NCBI RefSeq assembly: GCF_000308635.1
Contig: NZ_BAGD01000106.1
Span: 62,001-126,000, forward strand
Direction of reading: 5' to 3'
From: Nocardia otitidiscaviarum NBRC 14405
Lineage (GTDB): Bacteria; Actinomycetota; Actinomycetes; Mycobacteriales; Mycobacteriaceae
DNA: 64,000 nucleotides
Part shown: positions 26,796 to 34,827 of the stretch, piece by piece
Layout of the letters: every line of letters begins with the position of its first letter
How positions within the stretch are numbered: position 1 is the first letter of the stretch
Position numbers and translations under genes: made by a program
The notes under the pieces: generated by a model
Seen by the model: the letters and a program-made list of their open reading frames with translations, nothing else
Databases searched by the model: none
Told to the model about the DNA's origin: nothing

Positions 26796-27971
26796 ATGGT
26801 CACCGTAGACGAGCTGTTCGCGATCGAGTCTCTGCTGTCCGCCGAGGAGACCGACATTCGGGATACCGTGCGGGCTTTCGCGGCGGAGCGGCTGCGGCCG
26901 AATGTGGCGGACTGGTTCGAGGCGGGCACATTCCCGGTTCGGGAGATCGCGCCCGAGCTCGGGAAGCTGGGGCTGCTCGGCATGCACCTGGACGGGTACG
27001 GGTGCGCGGGCACCTCCGCGACGGCGTACGGGCTGGCGTGCATGGAGCTGGAGGCCGTGGATTCCGGTGTGCGGAGCATGGTTTCGGTGCAGGGGTCGCT
27101 GGCCATGACCGCCATCCACAAGTACGGGTCGGAGGAGCAGAAGCAGCGGTGGCTGCCGGGGATGGCGTCCGGTCAGCTCATCGGCTGCTTCGGATTGACC
27201 GAACCGGATTTCGGGTCCAACCCGGGCGGTATGCGGACCCGGGCCCGGCGCGACGGGGACGACTGGATTCTCGACGGCGCCAAGATGTGGATCACCAATG
27301 GCTCGGTGGCCGACGTGGCGATCGTCTGGGCGCAGACGCAGGAGGGAGACCGGCAGGTCGTCCGCGGATTCGTAGTCCCCACGGACACACCGGGTTTCAG
27401 CGCCCGCGAGATGCATCGCAAGCTGTCGCTGCGTGCCTCGATCACCGCGGAACTGTCCCTGGACGGCGTCCGCCTGCCCGCCGACGCACTGCTGCCGGAA
27501 GCGCGCGGCCTGGCCGGGCCGCTCGGCTGCCTGAGCGAGGCGCGGTTCGGCATCGTCTTCGGCGCGCTCGGCGCGGCCCGCGACTGTCTTTCCGCCGCAA
27601 TCGATTACGCGCGCACCCGGGAGGTCTTCGACAAACCGCTGGCCGCCTACCAGCTCACCCAGGCCAAGCTGGCGGATATGGCCGTCGAGCTCGGCACCGG
27701 CCAACTGCTCGCCCTGCACCTGGGCCGTCTCAAGGACCGCCACGAGATCCGCCCCGAGCAGATCAGCGCGGGCAAGCTCAACAGCACCCGGGTCGCCATC
27801 GCCATCGCCCGCGAATGCCGCACCATCCTCGGCGCGAACGGCATCACCCTGGAGTATCCGGTGCTGCGGCACGCCAACAACCTGGAGTCGGTGCTCACCT
27901 ACGAGGGCACGGCGGAGGTGCATCAACTGGTGCTCGGCGAGGCGCTCACGGGGTCCAAAGCCTTCCGCTGA
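26796..27971 (+). CDS. acyl-CoA dehydrogenase, glutaryl-CoA dehydrogenase-like
   Basis: A 391-residue flavoprotein that would oxidise an acyl-CoA at C2-C3 using FAD. ACAD signatures are present: CFGLTEPDFGSNPGG, WILDGAKMWITNG, and the C-terminal TYEGTAEVHQLVLGEALTG with the catalytic Glu at about residue 370. The TYEGT...H.L.LG context and overall form fit glutaryl-CoA dehydrogenases, which also decarboxylate to crotonyl-CoA; a general ACAD role cannot be excluded. No electron-transfer flavoprotein gene is adjacent. Probably monocistronic. Confidence 0.9.
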   Translation: MVTVDELFAIESLLSAEETDIRDTVRAFAAERLRPNVADWFEAGTFPVREIAPELGKLGLLGMHLDGYGCAGTSATAYGLACMELEAVDSGVRSMVSVQGSLAMTAIHKYGSEEQKQRWLPGMASGQLIGCFGLTEPDFGSNPGGMRTRARRDGDDWILDGAKMWITNGSVADVAIVWAQTQEGDRQVVRGFVVPTDTPGFSAREMHRKLSLRASITAELSLDGVRLPADALLPEARGLAGPLGCLSEARFGIVFGALGAARDCLSAAIDYARTREVFDKPLAAYQLTQAKLADMAVELGTGQLLALHLGRLKDRHEIRPEQISAGKLNSTRVAIAIARECRTILGANGITLEYPVLRHANNLESVLTYEGTAEVHQLVLGEALTGSKAFR

Positions 27972-28106
27972 CGCGACCGGACACCCCGACACAGCCGCCC
28001 ATCGCGAGAACTGTCGTCGAAACGCGCCTCCGGCACCTTCGTGCGGAATCGGTCGGTGCGCGGAAACTCACAGTGGCGAATGCCCGCCGATTGCTAGCAT
28101 GAGCGG

Positions 28107-28448
28107 GTGTTTTTGCTCGGCTCCGCGTTGCTCGAAGTGTCGGCGCGCAAGACTCTGAAAAGCCTGCACCGGACGCACGGAGCTCCGGCGACCCTGGCAG
28201 CTTCCGCCTACCCGGCGGTCTCGGCGCTGGTCGACCAGCACGCCGCCGCCGTCCGCGACATCATCGACCTGGGTGTGGAGAATTCCGGCAACGTGCCGGT
28301 GAGCGTCCTGCTGGCGGGCTATGCGCGCGGTCTGCTGGACAACTTCCGCGAACTGGGCGGAGCCCCCGCCGCGCCGCACGACTGGATCGCGGCCGACTGG
28401 CTGCACCTGCGACTGGCGGCCGTCTGCCAGCTGGCCCACAGCGCCTGA
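28107..28448 (+). CDS. small conserved protein of unknown function
   Basis: A 113-residue protein beginning MFLLGSALLEVSARKTLKSLHRTHG, with VDQHAAAVRDIIDLGVENSGNVPVSVLLAGYARGLLDNF as the most conserved-looking part. It is helical, with no signal peptide or Cys. I think it may belong to the DUF6401 group of actinobacterial proteins, but with little certainty. The GTG start at 28107 is decided by frame; an out-of-frame ATG lies at 28099. It is followed by a bidirectional terminator. Confidence 0.6.
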   Translation: MFLLGSALLEVSARKTLKSLHRTHGAPATLAASAYPAVSALVDQHAAAVRDIIDLGVENSGNVPVSVLLAGYARGLLDNFRELGGAPAAPHDWIAADWLHLRLAAVCQLAHSA

Positions 28449-28580
28449 ACCCGCCGCTACCGCCTTTCCCACACCGGCGAACGCCCCGCACGGCCGAATC
28501 GATCGCCCCTTCCCACACCCACCCGGTGGGCTGCCGCTGCCCGCACCCTCGTCCGGATCGTTCGATTCCTTCCGCACAGC

Positions 28581-28615
28581 ACATCGGCCGCGCACGAAAG
28601 GTGCGCGGCCGATGT
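28581..28615. terminator. bidirectional terminator between convergent genes
   Basis: A 15-bp perfect stem ACATCGGCCGCGCAC, loop GAAAG, complement to 28615, between the stop at 28448 (plus) and the stop at 28677 (minus). Confidence 0.88.
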
Positions 28616-28676
28616 ATATCGAGCTGTGCGCGCCGACCTTGCCAGCCGACTGGCAGAGCCTGTTCGGGCAGTGTCG

Positions 28677-29750
28677 TCAGCGGTCGACGGAAGGATCGTC
28701 CCAGCCGGTATCGCCACCGGCCGGGCCGGAGTAGCGCCCCCGGCCGCCCATCGGCGGATCCTGGCGGTGCCAGCCGGACGCATCACCGCCGCCGTACTGT
28801 CCGCCGCTGTAATCCATCCGCTCACCGCCGTACCCGGACTGCCCGCCGCCCTGGCCGGACTGCCCGCCGTAGCCGCGCTGTTCGGATCCACCCGAACTCG
28901 GTTGCGCCCCACCGTATCCCGGCTGCGCACCGTAGCCCGACGCACCGACCGGCTGGTCGGCCCACTTACCGGGCGGCATCTGCTGACCGGACGTGGACCG
29001 CTGGCGCGCGGCCTCCCGCTGCCGGGCGGCGTCCTCCCGGCCGCGCTGGTACGCCTGGGCGTGCCCCTTGAGTTCGGGCATCTCGCCCTCGATGGTGTTC
29101 AGCCAGCGATCCCAGCGCTGCTGCATGGGCCGCACCAGACCACCGCCGAAGCCGACCACCAGCACGCCGCCGATGGTGGCGAGCACGGTAATGAGAATCG
29201 GCATGGTCACCGAGGTGCCGACCCCGATCTGGTTCAGGGCGGCGATGATGCCGATGCCCCAGATGAAGACGGCCGCGACCCGGCCCAGCATGCGCCCGTA
29301 CTCGAGCCCGCTGAGCATATTGGAGACCAGATCCTTGACCGCGCTCGCGATCGCGCCGGCGATGCACACGATGACGATGGCGACGAAGGCCCGCGGCAGC
29401 CAGGCCACGATGCCGTTGAGCATATCGCTGACCGGGTTCGGCCCGAAGGCGCCGAAGCCGAGTTGCAGCGTGATCAGCAGGATCGCGTAGTACGCCAGTT
29501 TGGCGAGGATGTCGACCGCGTCGTAGTTGCTGTTCTCGAGCATCCGATTGATGCCGCCGCGCTCCACCATCCGGTCGAAACCGATCCGGTGCAGTATTCG
29601 TGACACCAGTTTGGCGACCACCTTGGCCACCAGCCAGCCGACGACCAGGATGACCAGGAAGCCGGCGAGTTTGGGCACGAACGTGGCGACGGAACTCCAG
29701 GCGTCGGAAAGCCCACCCTGGATATCGATAGCCAGACTCGAGGAGTTCAT
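28677..29750 (-). CDS. TM-helix / CmpX-like putative mechanosensitive channel protein with Gly-rich tail
   Basis: A 357-residue membrane protein. It has about four to five hydrophobic segments (around 27-47, 83-104, 119-140, 157-173 and 182-204) with the repeated amphipathic pattern of the conserved TM-helix family (CmpX-like), including FVPKLAGFLVILVVGWLVAKVV and GFDRMVERGG. From about residue 268 the tail is low-complexity, rich in Gly, Gln, Tyr and Ser (GYGAQPGYGGAQ, GGQSGQGGGQSGYGG), probably cytoplasmic and disordered. The ATG at 29750 (MNSSSLAIDIQGG) has AAGGGATGGGG upstream. CmpX-type proteins are linked to envelope stress. The tail is an unusual addition. Confidence 0.8.
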   Translation of the reverse strand: MNSSSLAIDIQGGLSDAWSSVATFVPKLAGFLVILVVGWLVAKVVAKLVSRILHRIGFDRMVERGGINRMLENSNYDAVDILAKLAYYAILLITLQLGFGAFGPNPVSDMLNGIVAWLPRAFVAIVIVCIAGAIASAVKDLVSNMLSGLEYGRMLGRVAAVFIWGIGIIAALNQIGVGTSVTMPILITVLATIGGVLVVGFGGGLVRPMQQRWDRWLNTIEGEMPELKGHAQAYQRGREDAARQREAARQRSTSGQQMPPGKWADQPVGASGYGAQPGYGGAQPSSGGSEQRGYGGQSGQGGGQSGYGGERMDYSGGQYGGGDASGWHRQDPPMGGRGRYSGPAGGDTGWDDPSVDR

Positions 29751-29824
29751 CAAACCCCATCCCTTCGCTATCTGTTCCAGCCGGGTTGCCAGAACTTCGC
29801 TCCAAGGGGGGTTATACCCCTGAA

Positions 29825-29874
29825 CGAACACCCTAAATGGCAGTTTGCGAAAAAGTTGCCAATTAGGGTGTTCG
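29825..29874 (-). terminator. AT-rich long hairpin after the transglycosylase-like gene
   Basis: CGAACACCCTAA (29825-29836) pairs with TTAGGGTGTTCG (29863-29874); inside, TGGCA (29838-29842) pairs with TGCCA (29857-29861) past one A-A mismatch, leaving a loop of about 14 bases rich in A. It lies 20 bp after the transglycosylase-like stop and 75 bp before the CmpX-like start, so it acts as a terminator, or possibly as an attenuator for the next gene. Confidence 0.75.
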
Positions 29875-29894
29875 GAGGCCGCGACGGCGAGTTG

Positions 29895-30518
29895 TCAGTA
29901 CGCGCCGAAGACGTTGTCCATCGATCCGTAGCGGGCGGCGGCGTAGTTGCAGGCCGCCACGATGTTCGCGACCGGATCCCACACGTCGTACGGGGTGCCG
30001 GGGACGTGGTAGGCGGCGAAGGTGGGGTCGATCACCTGCAGCAGGCCCTTGGACGGGATGCCCATGGCCGCATTGGAGTCGTACAGGTTGATGGCCTGCG
30101 GATTGCCGCTCGACTCCCGGATGATGTTGCGGTAGATGCCCTCGTAGCTGCCCGGGATGCCGTGCGCGCGCATGATGTCCAGCGCTTCGCGGATCCAGCC
30201 GTCGAGATTGTTCTCGTACACCGGGGCGGGGGCCGGCGCGGGCTCGGGAGCCGGGGCCGGAAGTTCAGGGGCGGGCATCGGCGCGGGAGCGGGCGCTTCG
30301 GCGGCCTTTTCGGCCGGAGCGGCGGGCTCCGCGGTGGCCGCGAGGGTCTCGGCGAGCGAGACCTTCTGGATCTCGGAGGAGCTGGCGTTGCCGCCTGCGG
30401 TGGCGATGGCGCCGAAGACGCCCACGGCGAGCACGGCGGCACTCGCGGTGCGGGCGGCGGCAACCACCTTGCTACGTTTATGCGGGCAGCGCAGAGCGGT
30501 CAGGGTGTTGGTGGGCAT
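29895..30518 (-). CDS. secreted transglycosylase-like (SLT-domain) protein
   Basis: A 207-residue exported protein. The signal sequence lies near 17-45 (VVAAARTASAAVLAVGVFGAIATAGG), then a Pro/Ala-rich linker (about 64-100) that could span peptidoglycan, then a lytic-transglycosylase-like domain with the catalytic Glu in NIIRESSGNPQAIN (about residue 135) and the downstream GLLQVIDPTFAAY motif. It should act on glycan strands in the cell wall; similar small proteins in Nocardia and Rhodococcus are annotated as transglycosylase SLT domain or resuscitation-promoting-like. The ATG at 30518 is preceded by a long leader with a PHO-box-like repeat. Confidence 0.9.
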   Translation of the reverse strand: MPTNTLTALRCPHKRSKVVAAARTASAAVLAVGVFGAIATAGGNASSSEIQKVSLAETLAATAEPAAPAEKAAEAPAPAPMPAPELPAPAPEPAPAPAPVYENNLDGWIREALDIMRAHGIPGSYEGIYRNIIRESSGNPQAINLYDSNAAMGIPSKGLLQVIDPTFAAYHVPGTPYDVWDPVANIVAACNYAAARYGSMDNVFGAY

Positions 30519-31323
30519 GGCGAAGTTGGATTCCTATTCGGTCTCGGCCGTCGCTTGGCCTGGAAGACAGCGCGCCACACCAGGCGAGCGCCGGGGCGGC
30601 GCTCGTCGGACGCGCTATCGGTCTGTTGTGGGAGCTGCGTTCAAACCCGTTGCGGGCGAAGAGGAATCAATTCCTGTGCAGCGTGCGCGAGGCGTTCAGT
30701 GCGGGACGCGGGCGGCCGCTGCGGCCGTGGCGCCTCCCGGCGCCGGCGTCATATTCGTTTTCCGCATAGGCGTTGGAACTCCTCGCGTCGATCAGACTTG
30801 TGGTCTGTTTCTGACAAGGTCACAGCCTGATTGCGCTACATGAACACTGCCTGAACCACAGTTGAACTACAGGTGAACCACGCGAGTGTAAGTCTCGCTC
30901 ACCTGCTCGAATTCCAGCCCTGACCTGGTCATCCTGTTCCAAACTGAAAGTGATGCAGCTCACTTAGAAAGTTATCGCATCGCGCTGGACATGAGCCCGA
31001 ATCGCCGGATTCTCGGCGTGTCGCGATCGTTTGGCTAACGGTTCGGACGACGCCGGGCCACGGTCGCGCGGGGGCAACGTCTCGATTCCGAGCCGGTCGT
31101 AGTCGCCTCCGCCGAGCCGCAGGCGGGCCGGGCCGCACCGCGCCGATACCGCGCCGATGGCAGGGGTCGGCAGCCGCGGTTCGCCCCGCGAGCACGCGGT
31201 AACTCACCGTGTGCGCGAGCACGCCACACCGGTGCCCGGCACGGTCTCACCGGCAAGCGGGCCGCAAGCAGCGCGGAATCGCTGGGTCGCGCGCGACAGC
31301 CGGGCGTGGGCCACGGTCCGCGT
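30519..31323. other. 805-bp intergenic region with a long leader and direct repeats
   Basis: No secure gene. The part next to the transglycosylase-like gene would be a leader of roughly 280-320 nt containing a hairpin (30585-30605, arms CGAGCGCC/GGCGCTCG). The part around 30839-30878 holds four 11-bp direct repeats. From 30900 to 31000 the sequence is less GC-rich than the rest. I looked for the GGGGGACCC core of the ydaO (c-di-AMP) riboswitch that precedes such genes in other actinobacteria and did not find it. Confidence 0.5.
30839..30878 (-). promoter_or_regulatory. four tandem 11-bp direct repeats, PHO-box-like
   Basis: On the plus strand TGAAC occurs at 30841, 30852, 30863 and 30874, exactly 11 bp apart. 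Read on the minus strand the units are GTTCACC, GTTCAAC, GTTCAGG and GTTCATG, each followed by four spacer bases. This matches the 7+4 layout and GTTCACC core of the Streptomyces PhoP (PHO) box. Likely target: the transglycosylase-like gene about 320 bp downstream on the minus strand. Confidence 0.6.
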
Positions 31324-32469
31324 TCACGCGGCCATCCGGACCGGCTCGGGCAGCACCACCGCCCGCTCGGGTTCCGGATCGGCGCGGCGGCGCAGCACGC
31401 GCATGATCAGCGGGAGCAGCAGCACCATGAGCAGCAGGCGTACGCTCTGCACGCTGGTGATGAGGGGCATATTCGCGTCCATCCCCTCTCCGGTGGCCAG
31501 GACGGCGTTGATGCCGCCCGGGGTGGTGGCCAGGTAGAGGTCGGACAGCTCCAGGTCGACCACCCACGCCAATCCGAACGCCAACGCCGCGACCAGTCCG
31601 GACAGCGCCACGATGGCGGCCGTCATGCCGGGAATCATGCGCGCCATCTCGACTACCACGGCGCGGGTGAAGCGGGTGCCGACCTCGAAGCCGATGAGGA
31701 CGAACAGCAGTTCCTTCAACAGGTTGGTGGGCGCGTAGCCGTGGCTGATGCCGAGCGCGGTGAGCACGGCGGTGACGAGCATAGGGCCGATGAGCGCCGG
31801 GCTCGGCAGCCGCAGCCAACGTCCGAGCCGAAGACCGATGAGGCACAACATGATCGCGATGGACAGTCCGGCGACCTGATCGCCGCGGCCGACGATCATC
31901 CAGGACGGCAGATCGGGATCGGTGACCGCGCCGCCCAGCACCGCCGCCCCGTAGCTGCCGCGCTCGCCGTCGTCCAGGAACGCCGCCAGCGCGGGCGCGG
32001 TCAACGCAACCAGGGCGACCCGCAGATACTGCATGAACGCCACCCGGCGCGGGTCGGCCTCCAGCTCGTCGGCCACCGACACCACCGCCGCCGACCCGCC
32101 CGCCAGCAGGCCCAGCGTCGCGGTCGGCAACTCCACCTTGGCAACTCGCGCGAACACCAGCGCGATGAGGATGCTCACCAGCACCGTCGCGGCGGTCACC
32201 GCCAACACCGGCAGTAGATCCCATCCGATCGAAACCAGCAGTGAGACTTCGAGATAGCTGCCCATGAGCACACCCAGCATGGCCTGCACCCCGAGTGACA
32301 CCTCCCGCGGCAGCGGCGCGGGCAGCCGACCCAGCAACGCCAACCCGGCTCCGATGACGATCGCGACGATCATCTGCGGCGCGGGGAACCGGACGCGTTC
32401 CAGCAGCTCGGCGAGACCGAGCACCATGCCCAGAAGGGCCGCCCACGAAACCACCTGCCACCGGCTCAT
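31324..32469 (-). CDS. AbrB-family (PF05145-type) integral membrane protein
   Basis: A 381-residue protein with about ten hydrophobic segments. It forms two internal repeats with the AbrB-duplication pattern: LGLLAGGSAAVVSVADELEADPRRVAFMQYLRV in the first half and ATTPGGINAVLATGEGMDANMPLITSVQSVRL in the second. Related proteins (AbrB, ammonia monooxygenase-like) are putative transporters or membrane regulators with no settled function. The ATG at 32469 (MSRWQVVSWAALLG) is preferred over a GTG at 32532 because it leads straight into the first helix. No linked substrate genes are seen. Confidence 0.82.
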   Translation of the reverse strand: MSRWQVVSWAALLGMVLGLAELLERVRFPAPQMIVAIVIGAGLALLGRLPAPLPREVSLGVQAMLGVLMGSYLEVSLLVSIGWDLLPVLAVTAATVLVSILIALVFARVAKVELPTATLGLLAGGSAAVVSVADELEADPRRVAFMQYLRVALVALTAPALAAFLDDGERGSYGAAVLGGAVTDPDLPSWMIVGRGDQVAGLSIAIMLCLIGLRLGRWLRLPSPALIGPMLVTAVLTALGISHGYAPTNLLKELLFVLIGFEVGTRFTRAVVVEMARMIPGMTAAIVALSGLVAALAFGLAWVVDLELSDLYLATTPGGINAVLATGEGMDANMPLITSVQSVRLLLMVLLLPLIMRVLRRRADPEPERAVVLPEPVRMAA

Positions 32470-32695
32470 GCGTGCTGATCGTTCTCGCCGAGTATGAACA
32501 AGCAGTAACACAGTAGTTATCGCCTGTGACACGCCACGGTGATTCGAGTCGCACCCCCGTCACAGCCCCGGCCGATATCCTGAAATGTGACCTCCACCTC
32601 GGGGTTTCGATCATTTAGCTCGATCGCTTCATTGTGCGCGGGCATTGTGGCGACGAGATTCGTTTCGCCGCACAGCTATTCCTTTGCGACACGAA

Positions 32696-32729
32696 GAAGC
32701 CCGCCCGACCTCCCGGTCGGACGGGCTTC
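32696..32729 (-). terminator. cbs terminator
   Basis: Arm GAAGCCCGCCCGACC (32696-32710), loop TCCC, arm GGTCGGACGGGCTTC (32715-32729), one mismatch in 15 bp, 18 bp beyond the cbs stop. The GCCCGCCCGAC core recurs in the fadA terminator. Confidence 0.85.
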
Positions 32730-32747
32730 GGCGAACGTGCCGCGGGC

Positions 32748-34142
32748 TCAGTGCCCGAGGGCTCCCGTGCTCAGGAAGCCGAGCAGATCGTGGCGGGTGA
32801 TCACGCCGACCGGCTTGCCGTCCTCGACCACCATGAGGGCGTCGGTCTCCTCCAGCGCCTTGGTGGCGGCGGACACCGGTTCACCCGAACCGATCAGCGG
32901 GAACGCGGGGCTCATATGCTGTTTGACCGAATCGGTGAGGTGGGCACGACCCTCGAACACCGCGGACAGCAGATCGCGTTCGGACACACTGCCCGCAACC
33001 TCCCCCGCCATGACGGGCGGTTCCGCGCCGACCACCGGCATCTGCGAGACACCGTATTCGCGCAGGATCTCGATGGCGTCGCGCAACGTCTCCTGCGGGT
33101 GGGTGTGCACCAGATCGGGCAGCGCACCGGACTTACCGCGCAGCACGTCGCCGACGAGCGGTTCGGTGGCGGCGGAACCGTCCAGCCGCGAGCGCAGGAA
33201 GCCGTACGAGCTCATCCAGTCGTCGTTGAAGATCTTGGACAGGTAGCCGCGGCCGCCGTCGGGCAGCAGCACCACGACCACCGCGTCCGGATCGCGCTCG
33301 GCGACCCGCAGCGCCGCCACCACGGCCATACCGCAGGAGCCGCCGACCAGCAGCCCCTCCTCGCGGGCCAGGCGACGGGTCATATCGAAGGAGTCGGCGT
33401 CGGAGACGGCGATGATCTCGTCCGGGACGGCCGGGTCGTAGGCGCTGGGCCAGAAGTCCTCGCCCACCCCCTCGACCAGGTAGGGGCGGCCGGTGCCGCC
33501 GGAGTACACCGAACCCTCCGGATCCGCGCCGATGATCTGCACCTTGCCGCCGGAGACCTCCTTGAGGTACCGGCCGGTGCCGGTGATGGTGCCGCCGGTG
33601 CCGACGCCCGCCACGAAGTGGGTGACCTTGCCCTCGGTGTCGCGCCAGATCTCCGGGCCGGTGGTCTCGTAGTGCGAGTCCGGGCCGCCCGGATTCGAGT
33701 ACTGGTCCGGCTTCCACGCGCCCGGGATCTCGCGCACCAGGCGGTCGGAGACGTTGTAGTAGCTCTGCGGGTCCTCGGGCGCGACGGCGGTCGGGCACAC
33801 CACGACCTCGGCGCCGTAGGCACGCAGGACGTTGCGCTTGTCCTCGCTCACCTTGTCCGGGCAGACGAACACGCACTTGTAGCCGCGCTGCTGCGCGACC
33901 AGCGCCAGACCCACGCCGGTATTACCGGAGGTGGGTTCGACGATCGTGCCGCCCGGCCGTAGCAGCCCGGCCTGCTCGGCGGCGTCGATCATCTTGACGG
34001 CGATGCGGTCCTTGGAACTGCCGCCGGGATTGAGGTACTCGACCTTCGCGGCCACCAGTCCCGAGTTCGGACCCACCACGGAGTTCAGCCGGACCAGCGG
34101 GGTGTTTCCGATCAGATCGACGACATGGTCAGCAATGCGCAT
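32748..34142 (-). CDS. cbs: cystathionine beta-synthase
   Basis: A PLP enzyme condensing serine (or O-acetylserine) and homocysteine to cystathionine in the reverse transsulfuration pathway. It is 464 residues, identical in length to Rv1077. A fold-type II catalytic domain carries the PLP lysine in NPGGSSKDRIA (about residue 44), the phosphate loop GTGGT and PTSGNTG. A C-terminal CBS-domain pair (about 340-460; HTHPQETLRDAIEILREYGVSQMPVV and GKPVGVITRHDLL) follows, a regulatory Bateman module. Start at 34142 (MRIADHVVDLIGNTPLV); GGAGG lies very close, so a start at 34151 is possible. Confidence 0.95.
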   Translation of the reverse strand: MRIADHVVDLIGNTPLVRLNSVVGPNSGLVAAKVEYLNPGGSSKDRIAVKMIDAAEQAGLLRPGGTIVEPTSGNTGVGLALVAQQRGYKCVFVCPDKVSEDKRNVLRAYGAEVVVCPTAVAPEDPQSYYNVSDRLVREIPGAWKPDQYSNPGGPDSHYETTGPEIWRDTEGKVTHFVAGVGTGGTITGTGRYLKEVSGGKVQIIGADPEGSVYSGGTGRPYLVEGVGEDFWPSAYDPAVPDEIIAVSDADSFDMTRRLAREEGLLVGGSCGMAVVAALRVAERDPDAVVVVLLPDGGRGYLSKIFNDDWMSSYGFLRSRLDGSAATEPLVGDVLRGKSGALPDLVHTHPQETLRDAIEILREYGVSQMPVVGAEPPVMAGEVAGSVSERDLLSAVFEGRAHLTDSVKQHMSPAFPLIGSGEPVSAATKALEETDALMVVEDGKPVGVITRHDLLGFLSTGALGH

Positions 34143-34225
34143 GCCCTCCATCGTTGCAGAAAGGAGATCGGGGCCTGCGCGCACATCGGCCGATGGCGGG
34201 GCGCGCCACACTACCCTGGGCAGCT

Positions 34226-34720
34226 ATGACGTCGCCGACGAGCGTTCGCAGTGCCGCGGTGTTCGGAAGTCTCGCCTGTGCCGCAACGGTGTTCGCGGCC
34301 ACGCCCGCAGCCGCTGCGGCCGTCGAATTCCCGCAGGTGCCGAGCCTGATGCGGAACGGATACTGCGGGGGCGCGATCCGCAGCTGGGCGGAGACCGCGC
34401 CGGAGTATCCGGGCCGGGCGATCATCAATGTGCAGGCGCTGCCCATCGGCGGTCTGGGGCCGGGCACGTATTCGGCCGCACCGCTGTGCGAGACGGTCAC
34501 CACGGTCGCCTGGCGGAATGTGAACACGGGCGCGGCGGGCGAGTACCGCGTCACCGTGGTGGCCGGGATCTACGGCAGCATCCAGTACGCGCAGTTCCAG
34601 GACACCGGGCCGGGACGGGTCGACGTGACGATCTACACGGATATGCCGAATGTGCCGCAGCACGGCAGTTTCGTCGTTCCCGCACCGCCCCCGCCGCCCG
34701 CCGAGCCCGCCGAGCAGTGA
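34226..34720 (+). CDS. secreted protein, paralogue of the 17425 gene product
   Basis: A 164-residue exported protein with a signal peptide (MTSPTSVRSAAVFGSLACAATVFAATPAAAA) and a mature domain with two Cys (NGYCGG, LCETVTT). It ends with TGPGRVDVTIYTDMPNVPQHGSFVVP and a Pro-rich tail (APPPPPAEPAEQ). The second half aligns with the secreted protein at 17425-17955. No named family is recognised. It is divergent from cbs and in the same direction as fadA but 107 bp from it, with its own promoter space. Confidence 0.75.
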   Translation: MTSPTSVRSAAVFGSLACAATVFAATPAAAAAVEFPQVPSLMRNGYCGGAIRSWAETAPEYPGRAIINVQALPIGGLGPGTYSAAPLCETVTTVAWRNVNTGAAGEYRVTVVAGIYGSIQYAQFQDTGPGRVDVTIYTDMPNVPQHGSFVVPAPPPPPAEPAEQ

Positions 34721-34827
34721 GAAATCCCACCGTCACTGAACGGGATACCGGCATACCGGATGTTTCCCCGCTCACACGGCCGTCGTAGATTCGAATGCGG
34801 TTCCACCCCTGCGAGTAAGGAGTCCTC

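Noticed and set aside
30519..30838. ydaO (c-di-AMP) riboswitch before the transglycosylase-like gene
   Set aside because: The GGGGGACCC core and partner segments expected for ydaO are absent by eye.
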